Assembly (NCBI GenBank): GCA_027563935.2
Contig: CM050450.1
Coordinates: 10,833,957-10,897,956, forward strand
Length of the DNA stretch: 64,000 bases
Direction: 5' to 3'
Source: Costus lasius
Lineage: Eukaryota > Streptophyta > Magnoliopsida > Zingiberales > Costaceae
Shown here: in pieces, positions 12,081-22,826 of the stretch
Layout of the letters: every line of letters begins with the position of its first letter
Position numbering within the stretch: position 1 is the stretch's first letter
Translations under genes and position numbers: made by a program
Notes under the pieces: generated by a model
Database searches by the model: none
What the model saw: only the letters and a program-made list of their open reading frames with translations
Told to the model about the DNA's origin: nothing

Positions 12081-12374
12081 AAACATAAATACAAAGCTAT
12101 CCAAATTGATAAAAGTTCATCTATTTTGTCGCACATGTTTTATGTCAAACCATGTATTTTTATGATGTTCATGAATAAAATTGTTTAGCCTTCTATTTTA
12201 CTTCATGGTATAGATCTCTTAATCAAAGGTACCCTAATTTTAGAGGTAATTAATAATGAGTGCTTACGCTCATTGGAAGCCAGAACCCATTAAACAAAAA
12301 GTCTTATTAATTTAAGGTAAATTTAATAAAGGTCATATTAATTTCTAATGTAACAATTTTGACCCCACACAACA

Positions 12375-12870
12375 CTATACTTACATCAGAATGATTGTGT
12401 AAGATACGAAGATGTAATTCTGTTTGCATATGTAACTAGGGGCAACTCTTTACAACGCTATACTTACATCAGAATGAAAAATATGTAAGATACGAAGATG
12501 TAATTCCATTATACGAAAATTTAATGTCATTATATAAAAATGTAATGCCATTATACGAAAATGTCATGATATAAAAATGTAATGCCATTATACGAAAATG
12601 TAATGTCATTATTCGAAAAATATAATGTCATTACACGAACATGTAAAGCCACTATACGAAGATATAATTCTATTATACAAATATGTAATGCCATTATACA
12701 CATATATAATGCCATTATACACAGATATAATGCCATTATACGCATATATAATGTCATTTTACGAAGATATAATGCCATTATATGAATATATAAATCCATT
12801 ATACGAACATGTAATGTCATTATACGAAAATCTAATACTATTATACGAAGATGTATTGCCATTATAGTAA
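12375..12870. repeat. 21-bp minisatellite, array c (inverted relative of a and b)
   Basis: Starts with the ctaggggcaactctttacaa module shared with 4796-4920, then about 18 copies of a 21-bp unit like ATGCCATTATACGAAAATGTA. Its reverse complement (tacattttcgtataatggca) closely matches the unit of arrays a and b, so this array is in inverted orientation to them across the Ulp1-like genes. Confidence 0.85.
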
Positions 12871-12959
12871 AACATGTATGTATTTTATTATAACTCATAT
12901 ATATTTTAGTATAACATGTATGTATTATAGTATTACGTGTATGTATTAGTGTGAGATAA

Positions 12960-13500
12960 TTTATGTATGATAGTGTAACATGTTAATTTTTTTCTTTAAC
13001 ATGTTAATATGTATATATTATACTATTCATATTTTATTATAACATATATGGATAATATGCTAGTATACGAAAATAACATTTAATTTTTTACTTTAACATG
13101 TTAATATGTATACATTATACTATTCATATTTTATTATAACAGGATAATATGCAAGTATACGAAAATAACATGTCATTTTTTACTTTAACATTTTAATTTG
13201 TATATATTTTACTATTCATATTTTATTATAGCATGTATGGATAATATGCTAGTATACGAAAATAACATTTAATTTTTTTACTTTAACATGTTAATATGTA
13301 TACATTATACTATTCATATTTTATTATAACATGTATGGATAATATGCTTGTATACGAAAATAACATGTAATTTTTTTACTTTAACATGTTAATATGTATA
13401 TATTATACTATTCATATTTTATTATAACATGTATGGATAATATGCTAGTATACTAAAATGACATGCCATTATATAACATTACAATTTATAGTATATTTGA
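12960..13500. repeat. AT-rich ~100-bp tandem repeats
   Basis: About five copies of a unit containing ataatatgctagtatacga and tatattatactattcatatt. Two copies of the same unit occur at 4920-5060. This is the end-proximal region of the MULE-like unit. Confidence 0.85.
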
Positions 13501-13525
13501 AGTAAATACGCATACAAATAAATTA

Positions 13526-13975
13526 GGGTTACATGCTAAGATGAAAATTGAAACAAATTAAATTATAGATAATATGCTAGTATACGAAAAATAACATGCT
13601 ATTATATAACAAATGAATTTACAGTATATTTGCAGTAAATACATATACAAATAAATTAGGGTTACATACTAAGATGAAAATTGAAACACATTAACTTACC
13701 AGGTTGTTTGAGGTTATTGGAGGAGCTTGTCGAAAATCATCGGAGACCGTTGGTGGCAGTAGGAGACTACATGGACAAAAAAAGGAATGATTATAAGGGA
13801 GAAATATGATTAGGGTTATATGCTAAGAAGAAAATTGAAATAAATTAAACTTTCCAGGCTGTCTGAGGTCATAGAAGATCATCGGAGTTCATCGGATATC
13901 ATGGGAGGTCGTTGGAGACTGTCTGTGGTAGCCGGAGACCACCTGGACAAAAAAAAAGAAGAATTAGGGTTCGTA
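13526..13975. repeat. Direct repeats with ggagaccgttggtgg motifs
   Basis: Two copies of about 150 bp (13685-13830 and 13845-13970) contain gtcgaaaatcatcggagacc-like and ctggacaaaaaaa motifs, each next to gggttatatgctaagaagaa. A matching single copy lies at 57856-57975, directly before the second LRR fragment, which ties the two blocks together. Confidence 0.75.
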
Positions 13976-14089
13976 TAATACTAGGTTACGTGTGTTTTCC
14001 CCCTCCGACATGGTCGTTAGACTTCCTCTAGGAGGGTGTGCGAGGGTCGGTGAGATTTGGCGATAGTCAACGAGGGTTAGGGAGTGTCG

Positions 14090-14580
14090 GTGAATCCGGG
14101 CTGAAAGAAATCATCGGAGCAAGCAAGGATGATCAATTCCTTTAGGTTCTTTGGCAGATTGTTCTGCCCCAGCGACACCATGTTGGGACAGCTATGCAAC
14201 TCTAGAATCTCTAGACAGCACAAGCTCCTCAAGACATCAGGCAACCTCAGCAGGTCGCTGCATTGCACGAATGAATGACTATAACCCCTCCAACGGACCA
14301 AGATCCAAGCTTTTTAGGCAAGTTTGAGTAACTACAAGAAAGAGCTCATGGAACATTTGCATACCTTACACATTCTCAAAGAAGCCAAATATGACCTCTT
14401 CAAGAACATTGGAAAAGTGCATGGGACTGGCAATTGACTATCCCTGACATCTGAAGGCGAGGCGTCAAAACTTGACCTTATTCTTCAAAAGCACACCACT
14501 CTCTCGACCCGCTCATGTTTGAGAGTTCAAGAGATTCCAATGCTGGTAATGCAATATTTCCCTGACCGTATATTTCAACA
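14090..14580 (-). pseudogene. NLR gene fragment (C-terminal LRRs)
   Basis: On the minus strand this reads the terminal leucine-rich repeats of an NLR protein: LLRLPDVLRSLCCLEILELH, then CPNMVSLGQNNLPKNLKEL. It is clearly related to the last LRRs of the gene at 60560-64000 (SLCCLESLTLSSCPEMVSLG). Upstream pieces up to about 14580 match the preceding LRRs but are shifted out of frame. A nearly identical fragment lies at 58285-58880. No NB-ARC part is present; it is a relic of a third NLR paralogue. Confidence 0.8.
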
Positions 14581-14581
14581 C

Positions 14582-15729
14582 TAAACAGCTTGTTATTATC
14601 CATTCAAAATTTCTTTCCAAGATTTACCTATCACAGAGGTTGGGTTGCCACTATAAGAAGGCTTATTGTTGCCACTGTAAGAAGGCTTATTACAGACAAA
14701 TCCCCATTCCTCTCGATGCAGCTAGGAGTTAATCCTAGGCAAGCCTTTGATCAAGTCATAGGTTTTGTGTTTAGTCTTTACAAAAAAAGAGCCACCAACT
14801 TTTATGAGTTAAAGCCATTTTATAAATATTAGTCTAATATTAAGATGGTTATTCTTATACTCATATTAACCAAAATTTAAAGATGATCATGACAATGAAT
14901 AATAAACAATTTATACATACATTTCTAATAATTTGTAGCAATAAGTCTAAGCGTGTGAATTTACAAAATAAAGCAAGTGTAAAAGTAAATAATTAATCTA
15001 TTTAATTAATTATAATTCAGGATTTAGATTTTAAAAATAATTCAGCCCCCACAGTTTGGTTTACCTAATTTTCTGTTTAAGTTGTGGTTATACTAACCTT
15101 AGTAAGATGCCCCCACATTTGGAGGAAATTAAGTCTTGTTTTATAACTATTCAAGTGTTCATGATTGTATATTGCTTGTACATTGATATACTAAATTGCA
15201 AGTTACTAAAATATGCAGACATTTAGCTTAAACAATCATGTGTCGCTTGTATATAATTAGATATTTGATTCACCTTCAAGTTTTATTCAAGAGCATACTA
15301 AAAGTTTCCAGACAATTTAAGCTAGCTTATTTTAGTAACATTCATATACACTACAATATTGCAATTAGTCATTCACATTTAAAACTAATGCAATTAGCAG
15401 TGTAACAAAGAATAAGCCATCAAATTACAATTAGAAAATTATGAATATATCATGTTTCATATACATCAAGTATAGTGCATCATGTATCACATATACATTT
15501 TATGCATGCTTCAATTACATTAATGAACAAATCCTTTGTTAATTAATCAATATGCCACAAAAAAAGATTTAGGGTTTAATCATGAATATCTTTTTCATAT
15601 GTTTAGAGAGAGATTTTCATGAGATCGATATAAAGTTAACATAAACTCAAATCAAGTAGCCATAAGTTTTGCAGTATTATACCCTAGCTTACCATGAGAA
15701 ACAAGTGTATATTGTGCATTATGCATATC
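14582..15729. mobile_element. AT-rich insertion relative to the 58-59 kb copy, type unknown
   Basis: At 58.88 kb the LRR fragment runs straight into attaaataggaagcaaaaag, whereas here the same two sequences are separated by about 1.15 kb. The inserted DNA has no clear coding. A short stretch near 15105-15145 (cccccacatttggaggaaat) resembles part of the copia integrase region near 46395, so it may be a copia-derived remnant. Clean target duplications were not found. Confidence 0.45.
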
Positions 15730-16260
15730 CATTAAATAGAAACGAAAAAGGAATGACAAGCACATTGATAAAGAGCATGTAAGTCTCCAGCGGTACTAAT
15801 GAGAAGTTGGTATAAATGTGTCTAGATTCAATATATTTTCCATTCTTTCTTTCTAGTTTTTCGTCCAAAGAAACACAACCTAACGGAGGTGGATGAAGCT
15901 ATTGGTAAATATAGCAATTTAATCATATAGCAAGCCTTTAGAGGTACATGTAGGTAAATTAAATATAGAGAACTATTTTGTACCAACTTCTCATTAGAAA
16001 AGGAAGACATACTATTATTGGTGAATCTTTGAAAAGTTTTAATGAAATTAAATAAAATTGTGAAACTGTAACACAACAATTATTTTGATTTAGGTTTTAA
16101 CTTCCAACATCAATTAGGCATATGAAAAAGCTGAAACACTAATATGAATGTTAAATAGAAATTAAAATATGATAGAATAATTTCAATTGCAGCTGTAGTT
16201 AATGTAATTACATATTCTGAAATTGATCAGTTTGTATAATCAGAATCTATAATTTATAAT
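15730..16260. repeat. Non-coding segment duplicated at 58.89-59.39 kb, with half a MITE
   Basis: Shares long near-identical stretches with 58890-59390 (for example taagtctccagcggtacta, and a stretch around agcaagcctttagaggtaca). At 15838-15885 it contains the sequence ttctttctttctagtttttc followed by gtccaaagaaacaca, absent at the other locus and matching one arm of the foldback element at 51916-52041. No gene is recognised. Confidence 0.65.
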
Positions 16261-16496
16261 TAGTCTAATTAATTTAATCAGAAGACAGCAGTATAATCAA
16301 TTATATACAAGAGTAGATTTTAGAGATCTGTAATCAGATTTGTTAGATGCACCAGATAATCCCTAATTAAATTTGCTCTAAGTACAGCAACTAATTAACA
16401 AGAGGAATATAATTGCAACTTAATTAGTATTAAGAAGAGTTGCGAGAGTAACCAGATCAGAGATTAAATCCTGAAGCAGTAAGAAATAAATCTCAT
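16261..16496. other. No feature recognised
   Basis: AT-rich spacer between the duplicated non-coding segment and the start of NLR homology. Nothing recognised. Confidence 0.4.
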
Positions 16497-17525
16497 TTTG
16501 AATTTTGATGTGAGGTATATGAGAAATCTTATTCCGCTCGGGCCCCTCACATACATTCTGCAGTTCTGCACATGATATGATTTGCAAATCCTATAGGTTC
16601 ATTGGCAGACTGCTCTGCCCCAGCGACACCATCTCGGGACAACTACTCAAAGTTAGACCCTCTAGACAGCACAAGCTCCCCCAAGCCATCAGGCAGCCTC
16701 CGCAGATCGCTGCAGTCATAGAACCTCAGCTCTCTAAGAGAGGTGAGGCTTTGAAACCACTGATGTTGTGCAGTAGTCAAGGATTCTAACCCCTTCAAGG
16801 GACCAAGAGACAAACTTTTTAAGCAAGTGAGACTACCTACGGGAAAGAGCTCTTGGAACATTTGCACGTCATCCACATTCTCAGAGAAGCCAAATTTGAG
16901 CTCTTCAAGGGAAGAGGTAGTATATTGTATGGGCCTCCTGAGTTTGTGGAAATTGATTATCTCCAATACTTGAAGGTGCGGCATCAAATCTTGACCTTCT
17001 ACAGCACACCACTCTGTCAACCCACTCATGTTTGAGAGATTAAGTTCCTTCAAAGATGGGAATGCAGTATTTCCCCGACCGTATATCTCAACACCAATCT
17101 TTTCCAATGAATGAAGCCCTTCAAACTGCATTTTCCTGAGAGAGTGTAGTTCTCCTAGAGGAGGAATAACTACTAGGTTAGGGCAATTTAAAATATATAG
17201 TTTAGTAAGATGAGGCATTAGAGACTGATATTCATTCGGAGCCAACCATTCTTTGAGCCCTTCACAAGAGGATAACCGCAAATTCTTGAGTTTTGGGAAC
17301 ACTTCACTCTCCATGCCATAGGATTCTGTACCTATCTTCGCTAGTGAATCAAGTTTGCTAAGATGTAGATTAATGAGACATTGCAACCCTTCAAGAGGAG
17401 GAAGGGCTTCCAATTTGTTACATCCAGTAATTTCCAACGTATAAAGGAGAGGCGCCATATTGCACATATTTTCTTTGAAACTTGACCATTCCCTTAGTTC
17501 TTTTAGATCGTTCAATATAAGAAGT
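16497..17525 (-). pseudogene. NLR pseudogene, segment 3 (C-terminal LRRs)
   Basis: Minus-strand LRR coding sequence collinear with 60715-61750 of the intact gene: NDLKELREWSSFKENMCNM at the start, LRRLPDGLG near the end. One extra C in the run at 16678-16682 (five C, four in the intact gene) shifts the frame just after LRRLPDGLG. Homology stops at 16497, so the last roughly 50 residues of the intact paralogue are missing. Upstream, coding is cut at 17525/17526 by a Ty3/gypsy remnant and resumes at about 20399. It belongs to one broken gene with the segments at 20399-21862 and 27493-27693. Confidence 0.9.
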
Positions 17526-19396
17526 TGTCATGCCCCAATAAATACTCCATTTACCATGACATAACAATTTGGTATGTTAAACATGCACCACAAAAATCCA
17601 ATCCATAACTCATAAAACCAAGGTAAAAATTCCCATATCATTAAATCATAGAATTCTCATAACAATCTCAAATCCAATTCAAGATATTTAAATCAAACTA
17701 TCAGAGTACAAAACTTATTACTCAACTGCTCAATTATATAAGAAAAACATAAAAGAACTATGATCAATATATGTCCAGATAAAAGCTAGAAATAGAAATA
17801 TGCCAAATCACTAGACACTCTCCAAGGAAGTCTCTAGTCTATCTATCCACCTCTAGACTGTAACTGATCAGTACCTGAAAGCAATAACAAAGAGGGTTAA
17901 CCAACAGCTAAGTAGGGATTTTCAAGAAGATGAATGCACGCTCAACATTGAAATCAACTTTATGATTTAACTGAGTACCATAAATAGATGTGCAAATATG
18001 AAATAACATGAAACATAAAATCCTATCTCATCAAAATATGGAGCTGTTCATGGTCACAAAATTGCATTACGCCTCGCACTCTAACAAGAGTGGTTCCACC
18101 CTCAAGCTCCAAAAGTGGAACGACTGCCATCAGGCAGCCCGATAGTGTTGCGTCCAACACTTGGAAATCCCCATATTGTCCAAAGGAAAATCTGGCAGTA
18201 ACCCTGACCGGCAACCACCAATAGCCCACACACAGTCGGCGCTATGGTCTAATAGGTGACCTCGCCGACGGATCCCCAACCTCACGTACGGCGCGCACGC
18301 TCGAAGCGTACAACAATAAATCTCAACACACCAATATCATATCTCATCATGTGCAATAATAACAATATCATATCCCAGCCATATGCATATATCAACACTA
18401 AACGTATCAGAAAGGTATGCTCAACTACCAAGTAGAATATGCATTTATCCTCTTTTCATAATAACAATTAAAAACAATCTCGCATCTATATGCACCAATG
18501 AAATTTGTACGAGCACAAGAGATATAAGATACAAATCAAAGCAGATAGAAGTAAAAAGGATTAGTGTCTAAGCACAATACTTAGCACCATACAAGAAAGT
18601 GAAGGTAGGATCCCTACCTGAAAGTAATATCTTTGGTCACAAGAATATACCACGGTACTCACACCTCAGGCACGCCTACTCCCAAGTTACCTTACAATAA
18701 ACATGTCAAGAAAATAATATCAATTATCATCTAAGTCTAGTCATCACACATCTACAAAATAATATATTCCTATCATGAATGTCTTTAATCTTGATTTTAC
18801 AAATATGATATACCTACCTAAATTCCAATTATCACATTGTTATTTCCATCTTAATCTAGCAATTATACATGTAATATATCATCTAAACATGCTAGAAAAC
18901 TAGGGTTAAATCTCTTACCTTGCCCTAGTACCCAAATCAACACACAAACACGCAAAAGAAGGGGAAGAAGAGTTGGCCGGCGCACATATTGTCCACGTCG
19001 CCGGAAACTGCCCGCTGTCGTCGATTGCCGGCATAGGAAGGAAGCTGGTATGGCAGGGAAGAGGAAAGGAGGAGGGATCAAAGCTGTCACCGCCACTCGT
19101 CGCTGCTACGACAAGACCCGCCGCTGCTTGCACGTTCGTCGCTGAACTCACCGAAAGCCGCCGCCTGCCGCCGAACGTTGCCGGAAGGAGGATAGGGAGG
19201 CCGGCGCAGGTCTTCTGGTGTTGCCGCTGGCTTCACACGCCGATGGAGGAGAGAACGAGAGAGAGAAAGGGAGATCGGGCAAGCGGCGGAAGGGGGAAGG
19301 GAACAGTAGATAGGGTTTTAATTTTTTTTTTTATCTATTTATATTTATTATTAATTATTTATTTATTAATTTTATTAATTTTTTTTAAATATAACA
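17526..19396 (-). repeat. 3' LTR of the chromovirus remnant
   Basis: About 1.87 kb, beginning TGTTATATTT and ending ...GGGGCATGACA on the minus strand (plus strand TGTCATGCCCC at 17526 to ATAACA at 19396). A GC-rich stretch at 18960-19310 with several open frames, preceded by ctagggttaaatctc, is probably the transcribed leader part of the LTR, not a gene. Confidence 0.75.
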
Positions 19397-19429
19397 ATAT
19401 ACTCTCTATTAAAAGAATTTGGTCCCCAA

Positions 19430-20350
19430 ATTCACTTACCATGATCAAACAGGTGAGGGTACTGAGCCATAACATCTTCTTCTCTTTCCCAAGTCGCCTC
19501 ACAATTTGGGTGATGCTGCCATCCAACTTTAACTAAATTGACAACTTTGTTTCTCAAACGATGCTCCTTTCTGTCCAAGATCTGAACTGGATGCTCAATG
19601 AAGGTTGTATCTGACTGGATTTGCACTGATAATTCTCTTAACACATGACTAGAATCAGAAATTTACTTTCTCAACATTGACAAATGAAAAACATTATGCA
19701 CACCAGAAAGTGATGGGGGCAAAGCCAGTCCATAAGCCACAGCTCCAATTCTATCAAGTATTTCAAAAGGGCCAATATATCTAGGAGCTAACTTCCCTTT
19801 CTTTCAAAATCTCATTACACCTTTTAGAGGTGACACCTTTAAGAATACATGATCTCCTACACAAATTCCAAGGCTCTCCTTCTCTTGTCAGCATAACTCT
19901 TTTGTCTACTCTAAGTAGTTAACAATCGCTGTCTAATCATTTGAGCAATTTCAGCATCTTCTTCTATCATTTCAGGACCCAAAATCCGTTTTTCTTCTGC
20001 CTGATTCCATAACACAGGTGATCTACACCTTCTACCATATAGGGCTTCAAAAGGAGCCATCTGAATTGCTGAGTGATAACTGTTATTGTATGCAAACTCT
20101 ACTAAGTGCAAATAAGATTCCCAACCACCTCCAAAGTCTAGAACACATGCTCTGTGCAAATCCTCTAAAGTCTGAATAGTCCCCTCCGACTGCCCATCTG
20201 TCTGAGGATGAAAAGCTGTACTGAAATGTAACTATGTCCTCAAAGCTCTATGTAAACTGCCCCAAAAACGAGAAGTAAATCTAAGATCTCGGTCTGATAT
20301 TATACTCATAGGTACACCATGCAATCTTACAATTTTTCTACAGTATAAGT
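19430..20350 (-). pseudogene. Integrase and C-terminal domain of a Ty3/gypsy chromovirus
   Basis: Minus-strand pieces read integrase: KIVRLHGVPMSIISDRDLRF (SDRD, the second catalytic Asp region), VEFAYNNSYHSAIQMAPFEA followed by LYGRRCRSP, and the chromodomain-like tail DRKEHRLRNKVVNLVKVGW...ATWEREEDVMAQYPHLF. Frames shift several times and stops intervene. Integrase would insert element DNA into the host genome; this copy is dead. Confidence 0.85.
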
Positions 20351-20398
20351 TTGCCAATTTATCCAATGTGTCATGCCAATTTATCCAAGTTTGCCAAT

Positions 20399-21862
20399 GG
20401 GAATACTTTGTCACCGCCACCATGTGCTTCCAGACCAATCTTTTCTAGTGACATCAAGCTTTTCAGGGATAGCAATTTGAGGAAAGGGAATTCACCTAAC
20501 GGAGGAAGAGTTTTCAAGCAACCACATGCTAATAGTGATATACACTCTAAATTGGACAAATATGACTTATTAAGCCAACTTGGATGCTCAAGACCCATGT
20601 ATCTAGATATACCTATGCTCATGATATTAGAGTGCGGTTGGAGTCCTTCAAGAACCTCTTTGTGTACTCTAAACACATCATTTGAGCAATAGTTTGAGTT
20701 CCACCAAAAACTTACAGCATGCAAGTGCACTTTGTTGTGCAATTCAGCCTTCTTGGCCTCTTCTTTATCGGCCACATTTTCTAGGTTAACGATGAGAAGA
20801 CAATTTCGAAGTTTATTCAGGTTCCTCAACTCACATATCCTATAGCCCTCTTGTTTCCTTACCTCATACCTTAGTAAGTTATGTAGAGATGTTAACTTGC
20901 CAATGGGTACAACAGAAAATAAAGGACGTGGTGCACTTATGTAACGCAAGTTAGTTAGTTTACCAAATATTTTAATCATCGCTGTGTGGTCGTTGAAGCA
21001 ATGAGACGTGGACTCGAAATCATATTTGAATTGTGAAGTGATCGTGTCATCAATCTTCGCTCTATCAGAAAGTCCCAAAACCCAATAATTTGGAAAATAT
21101 AAATGTAGAGTGTCCAAGTCAATGTCCCTTCTACCTGAAAGTGCCAAATGATCAAGATTGTAAAGCTTGCCGAAAGAAATAGGAAGTTTAGCACCAGGTG
21201 GGAATTTCAGGTATCGCAAATGATCGATATTGCCGATTGTCTTAGGAAGATGCGATGATGAATAATGTTCTCCAAGTATAAGAACACGCAAGATCCATAG
21301 TTTCTCAAGACCCCGACACGAGGTTTGTGATATGCTGCTTGTGTGCGGAGGTTCATATACTAAGGTGCGCAGTTTCTTTGGCTCTTCAATTTGATCCAGA
21401 ATCTTATCCAAGTCACCAGAGCCCACAAACAACTGGCGAACCCTCTTAGGAATTTTGAGTTCCACTGAACTATCATTTTCCACTCTGTAAATTTCATCTG
21501 CAAAAATTGACTCTGCAAGATCATGCAATAAGTCATGCATCACATACCCCTGGCTTAGAAAACGACTGACGAAATATATATTAAATAACTCTTCAAATAT
21601 TTCCATTCTACAGACTCCAATATCTCGGTCTTGTCGCTCGATTGAACATACCCTGTGCCACCCATATGTGAACTAATTTATCCATACTTTTGAAACGGTA
21701 ATCCTTTGGAAACAATGCACAATAAGGGAAACAATGTTTCAGGTGAGTAGGTAGACGGTTATAACTCAATCGCAGGGAAGGAAGAATGGCACCTTCGTTT
21801 TGCCATTCTTTGTTTTCCAAGACACCCATCTAGTGTCTTTCCTCCAGCCTTTGCCTGAGAAC
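20399..21862 (-). pseudogene. NLR pseudogene, segment 2 (end of NB-ARC and first LRRs)
   Basis: Collinear with 61755-63225 of the intact gene. It reads LPTHLKHCFPYCALFPKDY (RNBS-D), then GYVMHDLLHDLAE with an intact MHD motif, then LRRs. A one-base deletion near 21648-21651 (gaacataccc versus gaacacacccc) shifts the frame between IWVAQG and the MHD region; otherwise the 411-residue stretch from 21606 down to 20371 is open. The 5' side is cut at 21863 by the LTR of a copia element, the 3' side at 20398 by the gypsy remnant. Interestingly the MHD here is canonical while the intact paralogue has IHD. Confidence 0.9.
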
Positions 21863-22663
21863 TGTTGGGCTAATGGGTCTCTCATACATGGAGAGGGCCC
21901 AACAATTAAAAGCCCATTAGGGCCAAGTGAATATGCTGGTCTAGAGGCGCTCTGGACATATAGGGTTTTTTGGAACAAGAGAGAAAATCGAGTTGGAGGC
22001 AACTGGAACTTCTGCTCTGCGCAGCTGTGATTGATTTTACGATCGGAATGTCATCCGTGGTCTGATCGAGCTGATTTTTGGACAGCAGCCGGAGCACCTC
22101 TTTGTCTTCGTTCTGAACGGTGGTGATCTGATTTGGAGGTACGAAAGGTTCTCTGCTAAGCCCGAACATTTGCTGCAGTTTTTTGGTTTTCTATTTTTAC
22201 TGGGCTGCAATAGTTTCTGTGATCAAACGCACGATCGGCTGGTCATCTGTGATCCGATCGTGCTGAAATTTGGACAGAAGTTAGAAGACTCAATAATCTT
22301 TGCTTTCAACGGTGGAGATCTGTTTTTATGGTATAAATATTTCTCAGATTTATTCAGAACGTGAGTAATATTTGGGAGACTGTTTTTGGTGATCTCTTTT
22401 TTGATTCTCTTGTCAATTTTATGATTATTGGAGTTGTATACTCCTTGTAACAAATTTGGACGCCTCTTGTATTTGTTTGACAGCATAGTGGAGATCTTTA
22501 GGAGGACTTTGTGTCCCGTGGTTTTTTCCCCCGTCAATTTTGGGGGTTTCCACGTAAATCGCTTGTGTTCTTATTGTGTGATTGAGATTGAGCATCATCT
22601 AGCATCTTTGTTATTGTGATTGATTTATTTTTCGTTGCGATACTCTCCATTCGATCCCCATCA
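21863..22663 (+). repeat. 5' LTR of the Tork-like copia element
   Basis: Begins TGTTGGGC and ends ...CATCA two bases before the primer-binding site; 801 bp. TATAAATA at 22332-22339 is the probable promoter box, matched at 27340-27347 in the other LTR. Confidence 0.85.
22332..22339 (+). promoter_or_regulatory. LTR TATA box
   Basis: TATAAATA in the 5' LTR, conserved at the equivalent place in the 3' LTR. Confidence 0.6.
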
Positions 22664-22665
22664 AG

Positions 22666-22677
22666 TGGTATCAGAGG
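22666..22677 (+). promoter_or_regulatory. Primer-binding site, initiator Met-tRNA
   Basis: TGGTATCAGAGG two bases after the LTR, the usual copia primer site complementary to the 3' end of initiator tRNA-Met (consensus TGGTATCAGAGC). Confidence 0.85.
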
Positions 22678-22826
22678 CAAGTTATTTGTGAAAAGTCTGT
22701 TGTATTCAAGATATAGACGTTACCTTACGCTGTTTGGAGGGTACGTACGTCGGTGCTTAGCGCCGGGTCGTAGTCTCTCAGCCTCTGTGCTAATCGCTCA
22801 GTTTTGAACCAGATTAAGCACTTAAA

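Larger units (their letters stand above)
8011..12374. mobile_element. 4.35-kb TG...CA insertion with 5-bp target duplication (candidate solo LTR)
   Basis: The upstream end of the Ulp1-like unit reads continuously in copy a (ctctttacaacactatactt near 4813-4840). In copy b it is interrupted: CAACA at 8011-8015 is followed by TGTTGAACC, and ...GACCCCACA ending at 12369 is followed by CAACA at 12370-12374 and the expected continuation. An insertion starting TG, ending CA, with a 5-bp duplication is the signature of an LTR retrotransposon. No gag or pol and no direct terminal repeats were seen, so a solo LTR of a long-LTR family is the best fit; a non-autonomous element is the alternative. It holds a 64-bp triplet repeat, a G-run, a GC-rich segment and a large tandem array, listed separately. 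Confidence 0.65.
17526..20398 (-). mobile_element. 5'-truncated Ty3/gypsy chromovirus remnant
   Basis: Inserted in the LRR region of the NLR pseudogene on the minus strand. It keeps only the 3' end: integrase core and C-terminus, a degenerate polypurine region (attttaatagagagtatat on the minus strand) and a 3' LTR. Gag, protease, reverse transcriptase and 5' LTR are absent. The break in integrase abuts NLR sequence at about 20398 through a short scrambled stretch. Confidence 0.85.

Noticed and set aside
18973..19536. 187-codon plus-strand open frame
   Set aside because: Lies across the chromovirus 3' LTR and the integrase end on the opposite strand; antisense to element sequence.
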